This document shows, piece by piece, positions 36,306 through 44,566 of a stretch of 64,000 nucleotides of DNA (position 1 is the first letter of the stretch; each line of letters begins with the position of its first letter). The stretch comes from UBA961 sp049317525 (GTDB lineage: Bacteria; Bacteroidota; Ignavibacteria; Kapaibacteriales; UBA961): assembly GCA_049317525.1 (NCBI GenBank), contig JBMOIC010000006.1:1-64000 (forward strand). The letters are read 5' to 3'. The position numbers and the translations under genes were made by a program. A model generated the notes under the pieces. That model searched no databases and had not been told where the DNA came from. It saw only the letters and a list, made by a program, of their open reading frames with translations.

Positions 36306-38768
36306 ATGGCTACTATAAATAAAAAAACAATCAGTAAAGTTCCATCTGGCTTAACACCACTAAAAGCAGAGCATTTATGTTGGAAATGCCCACAAGAGAT
36401 TTTCAATTTTGAAACTACAAAAGAACTTTCTTCTTTAAAAGGAATAGTTGGACAAGACAGAGCAATCGAAGCAATTAAAATGGGGGCTGAATTATATTCT
36501 CATGGATATAATGTATTTGTTTCTGGAATATCTGGCACAGGTAGATTAACAACTGTTAAACATATATTAGATGAAGCTACATCTTCTTGTCCCCCACTTT
36601 TCGACTATTGTTTTGTCCATAATTTTACTAAACCAGATAATCCCAAGCTTCTTAAATTTCCAAGTGGACAAGGCAAATTATTTGCAAAAGGGATAGAAGA
36701 TTCTATGATTTTTCTTAAAAGAAGAATTCCGCAATTATTTGATGAAGAGGGATTTCAGAAGGCACGAAAAGTATTAATCGATACATATCAAAAGCAAGAG
36801 CAAGATCTTATAGCTCAATTTGCAGAGAAAATTCGTCCAAGTGGTTTTGTTCTTGGCCAAGTTGAAGATGAATCTGGTGAAGTTCAGTCAGAAATTTTCC
36901 CTGTTATCAATAAAAAACCTGTTCATATGAAAGAACTTGATACATTAGTTGCATCAAAGAAAATCTCTCAAAAAAAAGCAGATTTATTGAAAGAACAATA
37001 TGAAACTTTGCACACCCATTTAATTGATCTTGCCCGTATAAGTATCAAATTAATGCAAGGATTTAGATTAAACATCATGGAATATGATAAGGCGGCTGTT
37101 GCAGTTATTGTAAGAACAACATTCGGAGATGTAAGGCAAAGTTTCCCATCAGAATCAGTGTCTAGTTTTATAAAATCCATGGAAGATGATTTACTAAATC
37201 ATTTAGATATATTTCTTCCGGGTACAGGTAATGAAGAAGACGATACTGAAAAACCTACAGATGATGAAATCAAAGAAAAATTCGCTGCCTATGGAGTTAA
37301 TGTTGTATTAGATAATTCTTCAACTCTTTGTGCACCAGTTATTGTAGAAACTACTCCATCTTTTGTTAATTTATTTGGATCTATTGAAAAGAAATTTGAT
37401 CAAAGAGGTTTTTGGAGAACAGATTATAGTCAGATTAAAGCAGGCTCTCTGTTAAAAGCAGATCAGGGATATTTAATTGTCAATGCCCTTGATATTTTAT
37501 CAGAACCTGGCGTATGGCCGGTATTAAAAAGATTATTACTGTATGGTAAATTAGAGATTCAATCGGTAGATAGTTATTTTCAAATTTCTCAAACATTATT
37601 AAAACCAGAATCAATCGACTTAAATGTTAAAGTTATCATGATTGGTGATGCCGATGTATATCACACTTTATACTTTGGTGAGGAAGATTTTAAGAAAATC
37701 TTTAAAGTGAATGCTGAATTTGATTATGAGACACAACGCTCGGGAGAAATGATTCATCATTATTCTCATTTTATTCATCAATTATGCGAACAAGAATCTT
37801 TATTACATTTTGATAGATCTGGAGTTGCAGCAATTATTGAATGGGCTGTAAAACATACTGATACACAAAGAAAAATCACTCTTCAATTTAGTGATGTAGC
37901 CGATTTGATAAGGGAATCTTCATTTTTTACAAGGAAAGACGGAAGCCCTATTGTTGCAAAATCGCATGTAAACAAAGCTTTGAATGCTAGATTAAAAAGA
38001 AATGATATTCTCGATGAAAAAATCAGAGAACAAATCCTTAATGGATTATTAATGATAGAAACATCAGGTACTCGATTAGGACAAATCAATGGATTAACCG
38101 TATATGATACAGGACTTGTTTCATTTGGAAAACCTGCTAGAATAACAGCTACTGTTGGTGTTGGCTCAACTGATATCATCAATATAGAAAGAGAATCAGA
38201 TATGAGTGGAAAAATTCATAATAAAGGAATGTTAATTCTCAATGGATTTTTACGTGAACGATTCGCTATTCATCATCCATTAACTTTATCAGCTTCTATC
38301 TGCTTTGAACAAAGTTATGGAGGCATAGATGGAGATAGCGCAACTGCTGCAGAAGTTATTGCTTTATTATCTGCTATTTCTGGTATTGAAGTAAAACAAT
38401 ATCTTTCTATCACTGGATCTATGAATCAAAAAGGAGATATTCAGCCAATAGGTGGGGTAAATGAAAAGATTTCAGGTTTTTATGAATTATGTCTGGCAAA
38501 TGGCTTGAATGGACATCATGGAGTATTAATACCATCTCAAAATGTTCATGATTTGATGCTTAATGAACATATCATTGAATCTGTAAAAAAAGGTGAATTT
38601 CACATCTATTCTATCAGTACCATAGAACAAGCTGTGGAATTGATGCTAGGAAAACCTGCCGGAAAAAAAGGTGATGATGGTGTATATAAATCGGGTGTTT
38701 TTGGCATTACAGCCAATAGATTAGCAGAACTTTATAAAAAATCAGACAGTAAAAAGAGTGCGCAGTAA
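36306..38768 (+). CDS. Lon-like AAA protease (AAA_32 / LonC-YcbZ group)
   Basis: An 820-residue soluble protein. The N-terminal ATPase region begins CWKCPQEIFNFETT. The Walker A position reads GISGTGRLTT (about 74-83), with Arg where Lys is canonical. A long helical insert (about 150-300) precedes the rest of the ATPase. The C-terminal Lon protease domain has Ser678 in DGDSATAAE and Lys721 in GGVNEKI, the Ser-Lys dyad 43 residues apart as in Lon. It is a separate family from classical Lon. Whether it hydrolyses ATP is open. It degrades or processes proteins; substrates are unknown. Confidence 0.85.
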   Translation: MATINKKTISKVPSGLTPLKAEHLCWKCPQEIFNFETTKELSSLKGIVGQDRAIEAIKMGAELYSHGYNVFVSGISGTGRLTTVKHILDEATSSCPPLFDYCFVHNFTKPDNPKLLKFPSGQGKLFAKGIEDSMIFLKRRIPQLFDEEGFQKARKVLIDTYQKQEQDLIAQFAEKIRPSGFVLGQVEDESGEVQSEIFPVINKKPVHMKELDTLVASKKISQKKADLLKEQYETLHTHLIDLARISIKLMQGFRLNIMEYDKAAVAVIVRTTFGDVRQSFPSESVSSFIKSMEDDLLNHLDIFLPGTGNEEDDTEKPTDDEIKEKFAAYGVNVVLDNSSTLCAPVIVETTPSFVNLFGSIEKKFDQRGFWRTDYSQIKAGSLLKADQGYLIVNALDILSEPGVWPVLKRLLLYGKLEIQSVDSYFQISQTLLKPESIDLNVKVIMIGDADVYHTLYFGEEDFKKIFKVNAEFDYETQRSGEMIHHYSHFIHQLCEQESLLHFDRSGVAAIIEWAVKHTDTQRKITLQFSDVADLIRESSFFTRKDGSPIVAKSHVNKALNARLKRNDILDEKIREQILNGLLMIETSGTRLGQINGLTVYDTGLVSFGKPARITATVGVGSTDIINIERESDMSGKIHNKGMLILNGFLRERFAIHHPLTLSASICFEQSYGGIDGDSATAAEVIALLSAISGIEVKQYLSITGSMNQKGDIQPIGGVNEKISGFYELCLANGLNGHHGVLIPSQNVHDLMLNEHIIESVKKGEFHIYSISTIEQAVELMLGKPAGKKGDDGVYKSGVFGITANRLAELYKKSDSKKSAQ

Positions 38769-38797
38769 TCATGTTTATGAGTTAACTGCGCATTCTC
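38751..38797 (-). terminator. Terminator of the amidohydrolase-fold gene
   Basis: On the minus strand the stem GAGA(A/G)TGCGCAGT / ACTGCGCACTC (8 perfect pairs plus 4 outer, 18-nt loop) is followed by TTTTTACTG. Its tail lies in the last codons of the converging Lon-like gene. On the plus strand the hairpin lacks a T-run. Confidence 0.65.
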
Positions 38798-38801
38798 AAA
38801 A

Positions 38802-40106
38802 TTATTGTCCTTGTTGATATCTAGTTCTATATTTCTTTGCTAATTCTGTTTGTCTACTTTGTAATGACACTACTTTACCTTGAATAAAAGCATATTCTAC
38901 ATTATTTGTTAGGCCATCTAAAGCATTTCCTTTAGATACAAATAAGGTTGCGTCTTTTCCAGAATCTAAACTACCAACTCTATCTGCAATGCCTAAAATT
39001 GTAGCCGGGTTTATCGTTAATCCTCTTAGTGCTGCTTCTTCGCTTAATCCATAAGCGATTGCTGTTCCTGCATTAAAAGGAAGATTTCTTTGTTGCCAAA
39101 ATGAAGATTCAGAAAATGACCAAAGAATACCTGCTCGTTCTAAGATATGTGGAAGTGTATATGGTTCATCATAAGCTGATTCGGCCTCTCTTGGTAATGA
39201 ATGAGTTCTTGGAATAATCACCGGTACTCTTGCTAATTGTAATTCTTCTATACAAAGATGTGCTTCATTAGCTCCAAAAATAATCGCATTTATACCATAT
39301 GTTTTGGCCATATCTAATGCCGCTAAAATTTGTTGTTTAGAAGAAGCCGTAAAGAAAACAGGTAATTGCTTTTCAAAAATAGGACGCATTGATTCTAAAC
39401 GTATATCTTGCATATTATCGGCAAGACCATTTTTTGCAGCCAAAGAATACATTTTTGCTTTTGTAAAATAGTCTCTTAATTCTAAAAGATTCTTTTCATT
39501 ATCTTTAATTTGTTCCTCAGCTGATTTTGATATCCATGGGGCATTTTGAACACTCATACTAGGAATATTTACTGATAATGCCGCTATGTGTTTCAATGCA
39601 ATATCTTCACGAGTCCAACCATCTAATTGCATAATAGAACTTAAACCTGATATTAAACCACCTTGGGGAACAACATGAGCAATTAAAATACCATTACTTC
39701 TTATAGTCGGAATAATTTCACTATCAGGATTATAAGCAGTAACAGATTTTGCATTTGGATTAAATATTCCTGTTTCAACTGCATCGCGGGTTGCCCTAAC
39801 GGCTTCAATTTCCACAAGACCTATTGTAGATTCAGAAGCTATAAAACCAGGATAGACAGATTTACCTGTACAATCAATTATCTCTGCACCAATAGGAATA
39901 TCTATATTCTTACCAACAGAAACAATTTTACCTTTATCAAATAATATCATGCCACCATCAATAATGCCTTTAGATACAGTATAGATCTTTGCATTTTTTA
40001 ATATAATAGGATTTTTTTGTGCTGCACCTGGAATTTCATCATGCGCAACCAAAAAAGTTGTATTATATACTAAACATAAAACAAATATCAACAAGTAATT
40101 ATTCAT
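38802..40106 (-). CDS. Secreted amidohydrolase-fold protein lacking metal ligands
   Basis: A 434-residue protein with a signal peptide (MNNYLLIFVLCLVYNTTFLVA). The composite-domain strands of amidohydrolases are clear (ILKNAKIYTVSKGIIDGGMI, and TINPATILGIADRVGSLDSG near the end). Where active members have PGxIDxHxH, this one reads PGFIASESTIGLVEI, so both histidines are missing, and the later His positions are not found either. Similar degenerate members occur in Bacteroidota. It may be a non-catalytic or altered enzyme in the periplasm. It has a promoter at 40259-40290 and a 150-nt structured leader. Confidence 0.8.
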   Translation of the reverse strand: MNNYLLIFVLCLVYNTTFLVAHDEIPGAAQKNPIILKNAKIYTVSKGIIDGGMILFDKGKIVSVGKNIDIPIGAEIIDCTGKSVYPGFIASESTIGLVEIEAVRATRDAVETGIFNPNAKSVTAYNPDSEIIPTIRSNGILIAHVVPQGGLISGLSSIMQLDGWTREDIALKHIAALSVNIPSMSVQNAPWISKSAEEQIKDNEKNLLELRDYFTKAKMYSLAAKNGLADNMQDIRLESMRPIFEKQLPVFFTASSKQQILAALDMAKTYGINAIIFGANEAHLCIEELQLARVPVIIPRTHSLPREAESAYDEPYTLPHILERAGILWSFSESSFWQQRNLPFNAGTAIAYGLSEEAALRGLTINPATILGIADRVGSLDSGKDATLFVSKGNALDGLTNNVEYAFIQGKVVSLQSRQTELAKKYRTRYQQGQ

Positions 40107-40162
40107 CCTAAATCCTAAAAGTAAGTTCTTGAGAAATCAATGGTTTGTATTATAAAGCGAGA

Positions 40163-40255
40163 TGCCCTTTGACGTCACCACTCGTCAAAGGGCACTCCCC
40201 TTCCCACCTTTTCACCACCACAACAAAATGAGAACTTAAATGAATGAGTTCTCAT
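40163..40255 (-). ncRNA. Structured leader RNA of the amidohydrolase-fold gene (candidate)
   Basis: Two hairpins lie in the gene-free stretch 40107-40402. Nearest the predicted start of the minus transcript: ATGAGAACT / AGTTCTCAT (40255-40247 with 40236-40228), loop 10 nt. Then a purine-rich linker with GG, GGG and GGGG runs. Then a perfect 12-bp stem TGCCCTTTGACG / CGTCAAAGGGCA (40194-40183 with 40174-40163), extended by GAG/CTC beyond a bulge, loop AGTGGTGA. The 7-mer GTGGTGA occurs in both the linker (40218-40212) and the loop (40181-40175). Neither hairpin has a T-run. It matches no riboswitch I know. Confidence 0.5.
40175..40255 (-). CDS. Possible 26-residue leader peptide
   Basis: An open frame begins with the ATG at 40255, at or within a few nt of the predicted transcript start, and ends with TGA in the loop of the long hairpin. 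It starts MRTHSF and ends PFDEW. Ribosomes reading it would open the first hairpin and half of the second. A 26-codon frame can occur by chance and there is no Shine-Dalgarno, so this is tentative. Confidence 0.25.
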   Translation of the reverse strand: MRTHSFKFSFCCGGEKVGRGVPFDEW

Positions 40256-40258
40256 GGG

Positions 40259-40290
40259 CAAAAATACAATGAGAAGGTATGCAATGCAAG
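40259..40290 (-). promoter_or_regulatory. Promoter of the amidohydrolase leader transcript
   Basis: On the minus strand: CTTG (40290-40287), 20 nt, then TATTTTTG (40266-40259). The -7 element is an exact TAnnTTTG, the -33 differs by one base from TTTG, and the spacing is the Bacteroidota optimum. Start would be near 40252-40255. Confidence 0.55.
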
Positions 40291-40355
40291 TATTAAAAAT
40301 GTATATTCATTTATTTTATCGAACTTTCATTTATTTATACATTTATGATTTGTTG

Positions 40356-40387
40356 TTTGGTAATCAGAAAAAAATACTTCATATTTG
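40356..40387 (+). promoter_or_regulatory. Promoter of tRNA-Pro
   Basis: TTTG (40356-40359), 20 nt, CATATTTG (40380-40387). This is one base from the Bacteroidota -33/-7 consensus with the usual spacing, and ends 15 nt before the tRNA. Confidence 0.6.
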
Positions 40388-40402
40388 TAATTCGATTTGA
40401 GA

Positions 40403-40477
40403 CGGGGTGTAGCGCAGTCCGGTTAGCGCACCTGCTTTGGGAGCAGGGGGTCGTGAGTTCGAATCCCACCACCCCGA
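40403..40477 (+). tRNA. tRNA-Pro (TGG anticodon)
   Basis: A full cloverleaf: acceptor CGGGGTG (40403-40409) with CACCCCG (40470-40476) and discriminator A; D arm AGCGCAGTCCGGTTAGCGC; anticodon stem CCTGC/GCAGG with loop TTTGGGA, anticodon TGG; T arm GTGAG-TTCGAAT-CCCAC with one imperfect pair. The 3' CCA is not encoded (ACTC follows). It has its own promoter and terminator. Confidence 0.97.
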
Positions 40478-40483
40478 CTCTTT

Positions 40484-40520
40484 AATCCGCTTGTGTTTAT
40501 TCACAGGCGGATTTTTTTTT
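40484..40520 (+). terminator. Terminator after tRNA-Pro
   Basis: A 12-bp stem (AATCCGCTTGTG / CACAGGCGGATT, one G-T pair) with a TTTATT loop, followed by a T-run to 40520. It overlaps the stop of the converging PyrE-like gene by 2 nt. Confidence 0.9.
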
Positions 40521-41070
40521 ATGGTCTAAGGGGAATATGAAAACTTTCTATATGTTGTAAACACATATTACAATCTTCTGGATTGAACATATGATCTTCA
40601 CGTTTCAAAACAGATATTTGCCTAACATTCATTGGTGTTTTTCTGCTAGTAAGGTCTATTAATGAAGCCATGCCAATCAATCGAGCATCAACTCTTAAGA
40701 TTTCTCTTATCATTGGTTTGTACAATGATATATCATCGGTAAGGATATCATCTATTAATACTACTCTATCGCCCGAATGTAATGCTAATGATTGATATAA
40801 TAGTTCTGATCCCGGCATAAGCCATAGTAATCGTGCTTCTAATTGTCTGGCAATTTCGGCAGCAAAGGGTAATGCACCGATACGACAGGCAATGATAACT
40901 TGCGGGTCGATATCCCAAAAATGTTTTACAATTTCATAGGCTAGTTTTCGGCAAGTTGGAGGAAATTGAAAAGCTTTTGCAGGACTAAACAATATATCGG
41001 TATGTTTTCCATCTTGCCTTACAAAATGTCCATATTGAATTGCACCAGTGGAAATCAATAAATCTTGCAT
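40519..41070 (-). CDS. Orotate phosphoribosyltransferase-like protein with altered active site
   Basis: A 183-residue phosphoribosyltransferase-fold protein. The N-terminus (LLISTGAIQYGHFVRQDGKHTD) and the CxxC at 167-170 (CNMC) match PyrE of the Thermus type. However, the PRPP loop reads VVLIDDILTDD (103-113) instead of the usual VxDVxTTGG ending. The flexible catalytic loop, normally with a conserved Lys and His or Arg, reads LLWLMPGSELLYQSL here. It may be a PyrE paralogue with a changed role. It closes the minus-strand operon, 9 nt after the DUF5686 gene. Confidence 0.7.
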   Translation of the reverse strand: MQDLLISTGAIQYGHFVRQDGKHTDILFSPAKAFQFPPTCRKLAYEIVKHFWDIDPQVIIACRIGALPFAAEIARQLEARLLWLMPGSELLYQSLALHSGDRVVLIDDILTDDISLYKPMIREILRVDARLIGMASLIDLTSRKTPMNVRQISVLKREDHMFNPEDCNMCLQHIESFHIPLRP

Positions 41071-41079
41071 TTCGCATTC

Positions 41080-43515
41080 CTAGAATGTTGAGCCCGAAAT
41101 TGTAAATCGCAATTCTGGATCAGATCTTTGGCTAAATCTACCTGACACATCACATCGAAAAAAAAGAAATATTTTATTTAAAGCTATTCCTGCTTCATAA
41201 TAATATGTATCATTTGTAGAATATGTAGAAGGTAATTGTTTAATAACTAAAGCATTTTTAGAAAATTCTGTATATCCAATGCTTCCTGTAAGTATAACTT
41301 CGATACCAAAAGAAGCAATGCTAGGTATTCTAAGAACCCCTGGAATTACTTCTCCAAAATTGTGTTCAAGTGAAAGTGCCGCATATCTATCTCCATAAAA
41401 TTCCTTTACATTCATTCCTCTAAACACTCCATCACCGGCAGTAGAAGCAATAGAAGATTCTAAAGAAAAGAATTTTTGTGGTGGAATATCTCCCCAAGAA
41501 TATCCTCCTGAGAATCTAGCATCTAATCGCCATAAAGGCAATGTTACAGTTCTTACAAATGCTTGGAATGTACTTTGCGAATAACTTTTTACACTTATTC
41601 CAGGTATTGCATATTGTCCAGAGATTATAAAACCAGCTGTAGATATCCGCCTTATAGGAGTAAAATTCATTCTGAACTCAGCTGATGCAATGGTATAATC
41701 GCCAGAAAATATAGGTGGATTATCCCTAAAAGACAATTCCGAAGGTGCAAATAATGCAAATTGGGTATTCACCTCTGCAGATGAATGATATTCTCTTTTA
41801 ATACTAAATTTTATAGCTGATGGGCGTATAAAATCTTCTCTTCTTAAGAATTTTAATTGTCCCCAACCATATTCAAATGATATTTCTGCGCCTTGATTAT
41901 AATAATAATCCCCATAATCACTTTTAAATAAAAGAGAAAGACTTGTAATTCCTGATTGCCCTACTACATATGGATTATCGCGTCTGGATAATTTTCTATA
42001 TGCATTACATTCAATTACATATTTTTTTGTTTCATTTAGATATTGCCTATAAAAAGCATCGGCGTACATATAATTATCTGCTATGCCATATCCAAGTTTG
42101 ATTCCAGATTCTGCATTATGACTATATTGGAACTGCAAACCTATTCCACCATATACTCCGTGAACTCTATTATATCTAAACATATCTTCAAAGCCAGTAA
42201 ATGGCCTTTGAGCTAATCTATTAAAGAATGCAGAAATATCTCCAAACAATGAATTAAAAGCACTTGTAGCAGTAGAATCTGGATCTTCTAAGGCTTGTTG
42301 AATCTGTATATATGCAGCAGTTTCCTCTGGCTTTAAAGGAAGAATAGCTTTTTCAATCCAAAAATTCGTATCAAAAACACTTGCTTTATCACTTATTTCT
42401 ACTCTTCTTTGATCAAATTTTTCAGGAGGTATTTCGGTATTGATTTCATATTCATAAGCAACATTTTCTATTGAAATGTCTAGCCGAGGGGCAAAAAGGA
42501 ACAGGACTTCTGCATTTAGGCTACTAAATATTCTTAAACTAGATGGCATTGCATAATGACTATCTATCTCTATAAAAGTTTGCTGAACATGTAATGTTGC
42601 ATCAAAAGGTAATTTAACAGCTCTATTGGGCTTTAAATCAACATATAATGGAATTAAGGCTTGTTTATCGATATTGATAGTTCCATTAAAAAGTCTTCTT
42701 TGCCCTGATTTAGGTTCAACACGTATTTCTGCTATTTCTTTAGTGTCGTCTTGTAATGTTTTTACCAGTGTAAACTCATAATAATCAAGTGCATTGGGAT
42801 GAAATGGAGTAACAATATCTTCATTAAAAAAAGATATCTTATCATCATAGACATTCAAATTTGTTCCAAATGCTACAAAATTTGCTTGCGCAGGAATATT
42901 AGCAGTTTGTCTTTTTTGAATTATCTCATTAAAATATTTGTCTGGTTTTTCAAAGAACCCTTTTGAATATGATTCCAGAATAGAGAAGATACTTGTATCA
43001 TTTCTACCACTATTTCTGCCTGCAGTTACAGTATCTGCACTCACAACAAATTTAGTATACAGCATATATGTGTAGTTTTTAAGCGAATCAGTCCATTGCA
43101 TTTTTTTTTGCAAGACACTTCTCATTAACTTTACCCCTGGATCTTCAGCGGATACAATAATTTCTGCAGACCTAAATGCTGATCTTTGTAAAGCTACATT
43201 ATTGATAATTGTATCTCTATCAATGGATAGATGTTTTTTTTCAGATGTATACCCAACCATGCTATATGTTATGTCATATTCCCCTTTTGGTACCCTAAGT
43301 AAATAAGTACCTTCCTTTGATGTAACTGTAGCTTTATTAACCAAACCAATGAATCTAATTGTTACGAATTTTAATGGTTCTAATGTTTCTGAATCGGTTA
43401 TTATGCCTTTAAAAAGTACTGTTTTTTGAGAAAAAGCAGTATAGCTAGGTATACTCATTAATAGCCCAATAAAGAGTATCAATATACTACCATGACTGAA
43501 GAGTGTATACTTCAT
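41080..43515 (-). CDS. DUF5686 / carboxypeptidase-regulatory-like outer-membrane protein
   Basis: An 811-residue protein. A signal peptide (about 1-29) is followed by a carboxypeptidase-regulatory-like domain (about 33-110, GIITDSETLEPLKFVTI) and the DUF5686 region, starting at GVKLMRSVLQKKMQW. The C-terminal half alternates like a large barrel and ends FTISGSTF. DUF5686 proteins are Bacteroidota outer-membrane proteins without a plug domain; function is not established. It lies 21 nt after the RluB-type gene. Confidence 0.8.
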   Translation of the reverse strand: MKYTLFSHGSILILFIGLLMSIPSYTAFSQKTVLFKGIITDSETLEPLKFVTIRFIGLVNKATVTSKEGTYLLRVPKGEYDITYSMVGYTSEKKHLSIDRDTIINNVALQRSAFRSAEIIVSAEDPGVKLMRSVLQKKMQWTDSLKNYTYMLYTKFVVSADTVTAGRNSGRNDTSIFSILESYSKGFFEKPDKYFNEIIQKRQTANIPAQANFVAFGTNLNVYDDKISFFNEDIVTPFHPNALDYYEFTLVKTLQDDTKEIAEIRVEPKSGQRRLFNGTINIDKQALIPLYVDLKPNRAVKLPFDATLHVQQTFIEIDSHYAMPSSLRIFSSLNAEVLFLFAPRLDISIENVAYEYEINTEIPPEKFDQRRVEISDKASVFDTNFWIEKAILPLKPEETAAYIQIQQALEDPDSTATSAFNSLFGDISAFFNRLAQRPFTGFEDMFRYNRVHGVYGGIGLQFQYSHNAESGIKLGYGIADNYMYADAFYRQYLNETKKYVIECNAYRKLSRRDNPYVVGQSGITSLSLLFKSDYGDYYYNQGAEISFEYGWGQLKFLRREDFIRPSAIKFSIKREYHSSAEVNTQFALFAPSELSFRDNPPIFSGDYTIASAEFRMNFTPIRRISTAGFIISGQYAIPGISVKSYSQSTFQAFVRTVTLPLWRLDARFSGGYSWGDIPPQKFFSLESSIASTAGDGVFRGMNVKEFYGDRYAALSLEHNFGEVIPGVLRIPSIASFGIEVILTGSIGYTEFSKNALVIKQLPSTYSTNDTYYYEAGIALNKIFLFFRCDVSGRFSQRSDPELRFTISGSTF

Positions 43516-43536
43516 GCTTTTCCAAAAGCAAATTGA

Positions 43537-44541
43537 TTAAAACACTAGATCTAGTCCGACAAGACTTCTTAAATCACGAACTTCTGTTTTGGTTAACTGA
43601 CGATACTCCCCTCTTTTTAAACCACTTGTAGATAATGTTGCGAATCTACGTCTATCTAAGCGCCTTACATCATAGCCTAAACTTTCAAAGATTCTTCTCA
43701 CTTCTCTATTTTTCCCTTCTTTAATCATCATCGTAATTTTTGTATGATCTTTTACATCAATAATTACTTCGCAGGCTCCTGTTTTACCATCTTCAAGCTC
43801 TAATCCATGACTTATTTTTCTGGCATCTTTAAAGTCTAATTCCCTATCTAATCCTACTTTATATTCTCTAGGTATTTCATAACTAGGATGGGTTAAACGA
43901 TATGCTAAATCTCCATCATTTGTTATAAGTAGTGCACCGGTCGTATTTCGATCTAATCTACCAACGGGAAATATTCTGTACTTACTTCTTACAATATCTA
44001 ATACTGTTTCTCTGCCTAATTCATCAGAGGAAGTGGTTATGATATCTTTTGGCTTATTTAATAGAAAATAAGTTAAAAATTTTCTATCTGTAATTGGCTC
44101 ACCATTTACTGTCACAAAATCTTCTAAAAATATACGCGTAGATAAATCTGTAACGATTTGTCCATTTACTTTTACTAATCCACCAGTAATAAATTCTTCT
44201 ACGCTTCTGCGTGCTCCAATCCCAGCATCTGCAAGATATTTATTAATACGCACTCCTTCTTTGGATGCGCTTGCAGAACGGCCTCTTGAACTTGTTGAAG
44301 TTGATGAAGTTTTCTTTTTAAAACTTGCATTCTTTGCATGAAAAGATCTATCAGATGCCTTCCTTTTAGGAGCTTCGGTAGAGTCTGTTGCACGCGATTT
44401 TGCAATTGTTGTCCTTGTTCTCTTTATTGTAGCAAGTTCTATATCAGTTTGTTTTCTTGCTCCTGGACCTGGACTTCTTTTTGGCTTTCGTGGTTTAGTA
44501 TTCTTATTGGTTGGTCTTGCGTTTTTCATATATGTGCTCAC
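43537..44541 (-). CDS. RluB/RsuA-type pseudouridine synthase with basic N-terminal extension
   Basis: A 334-residue enzyme. An S4 RNA-binding domain (about 97-140, RINKYLADAGIGARR) and the synthase domain with nucleophile Asp197 in GRLDRNTTG are clear, as is the KNREVRRIFESLGY helix. The first 95 residues are a Lys/Arg/Ser/Pro-rich disordered tail, as found on some Bacteroidota homologues. It probably modifies 23S rRNA in the peptidyl-transferase region (RluB) or 16S rRNA (RsuA). An ATG at 44529 is an equally possible start. A -7-like element lies just upstream. Confidence 0.88.
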   Translation of the reverse strand: MSTYMKNARPTNKNTKPRKPKRSPGPGARKQTDIELATIKRTRTTIAKSRATDSTEAPKRKASDRSFHAKNASFKKKTSSTSTSSRGRSASASKEGVRINKYLADAGIGARRSVEEFITGGLVKVNGQIVTDLSTRIFLEDFVTVNGEPITDRKFLTYFLLNKPKDIITTSSDELGRETVLDIVRSKYRIFPVGRLDRNTTGALLITNDGDLAYRLTHPSYEIPREYKVGLDRELDFKDARKISHGLELEDGKTGACEVIIDVKDHTKITMMIKEGKNREVRRIFESLGYDVRRLDRRRFATLSTSGLKRGEYRQLTKTEVRDLRSLVGLDLVF

Positions 44542-44558
44542 TTCTGAATATCTTTATG

Positions 44559-44566
44559 CAAAACTA
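44559..44566 (-). promoter_or_regulatory. Candidate internal -7 promoter element upstream of the RluB-type gene
   Basis: The minus strand reads TAGTTTTG, an exact TAnnTTTG, 17 nt before the ATG at 44541 and 29 nt before that at 44529. It lies at the stop of the GT9 gene. No -33 TTTG is seen. Confidence 0.35.

Noticed and set aside
36269..36406. Long form of MsrB
   Set aside because: It overlaps the start of the Lon-like gene on the other strand and hides the lipoprotein signal.
40163..40194. The 12-bp hairpin as a Rho-independent terminator
   Set aside because: No T-run follows the stem on either strand.
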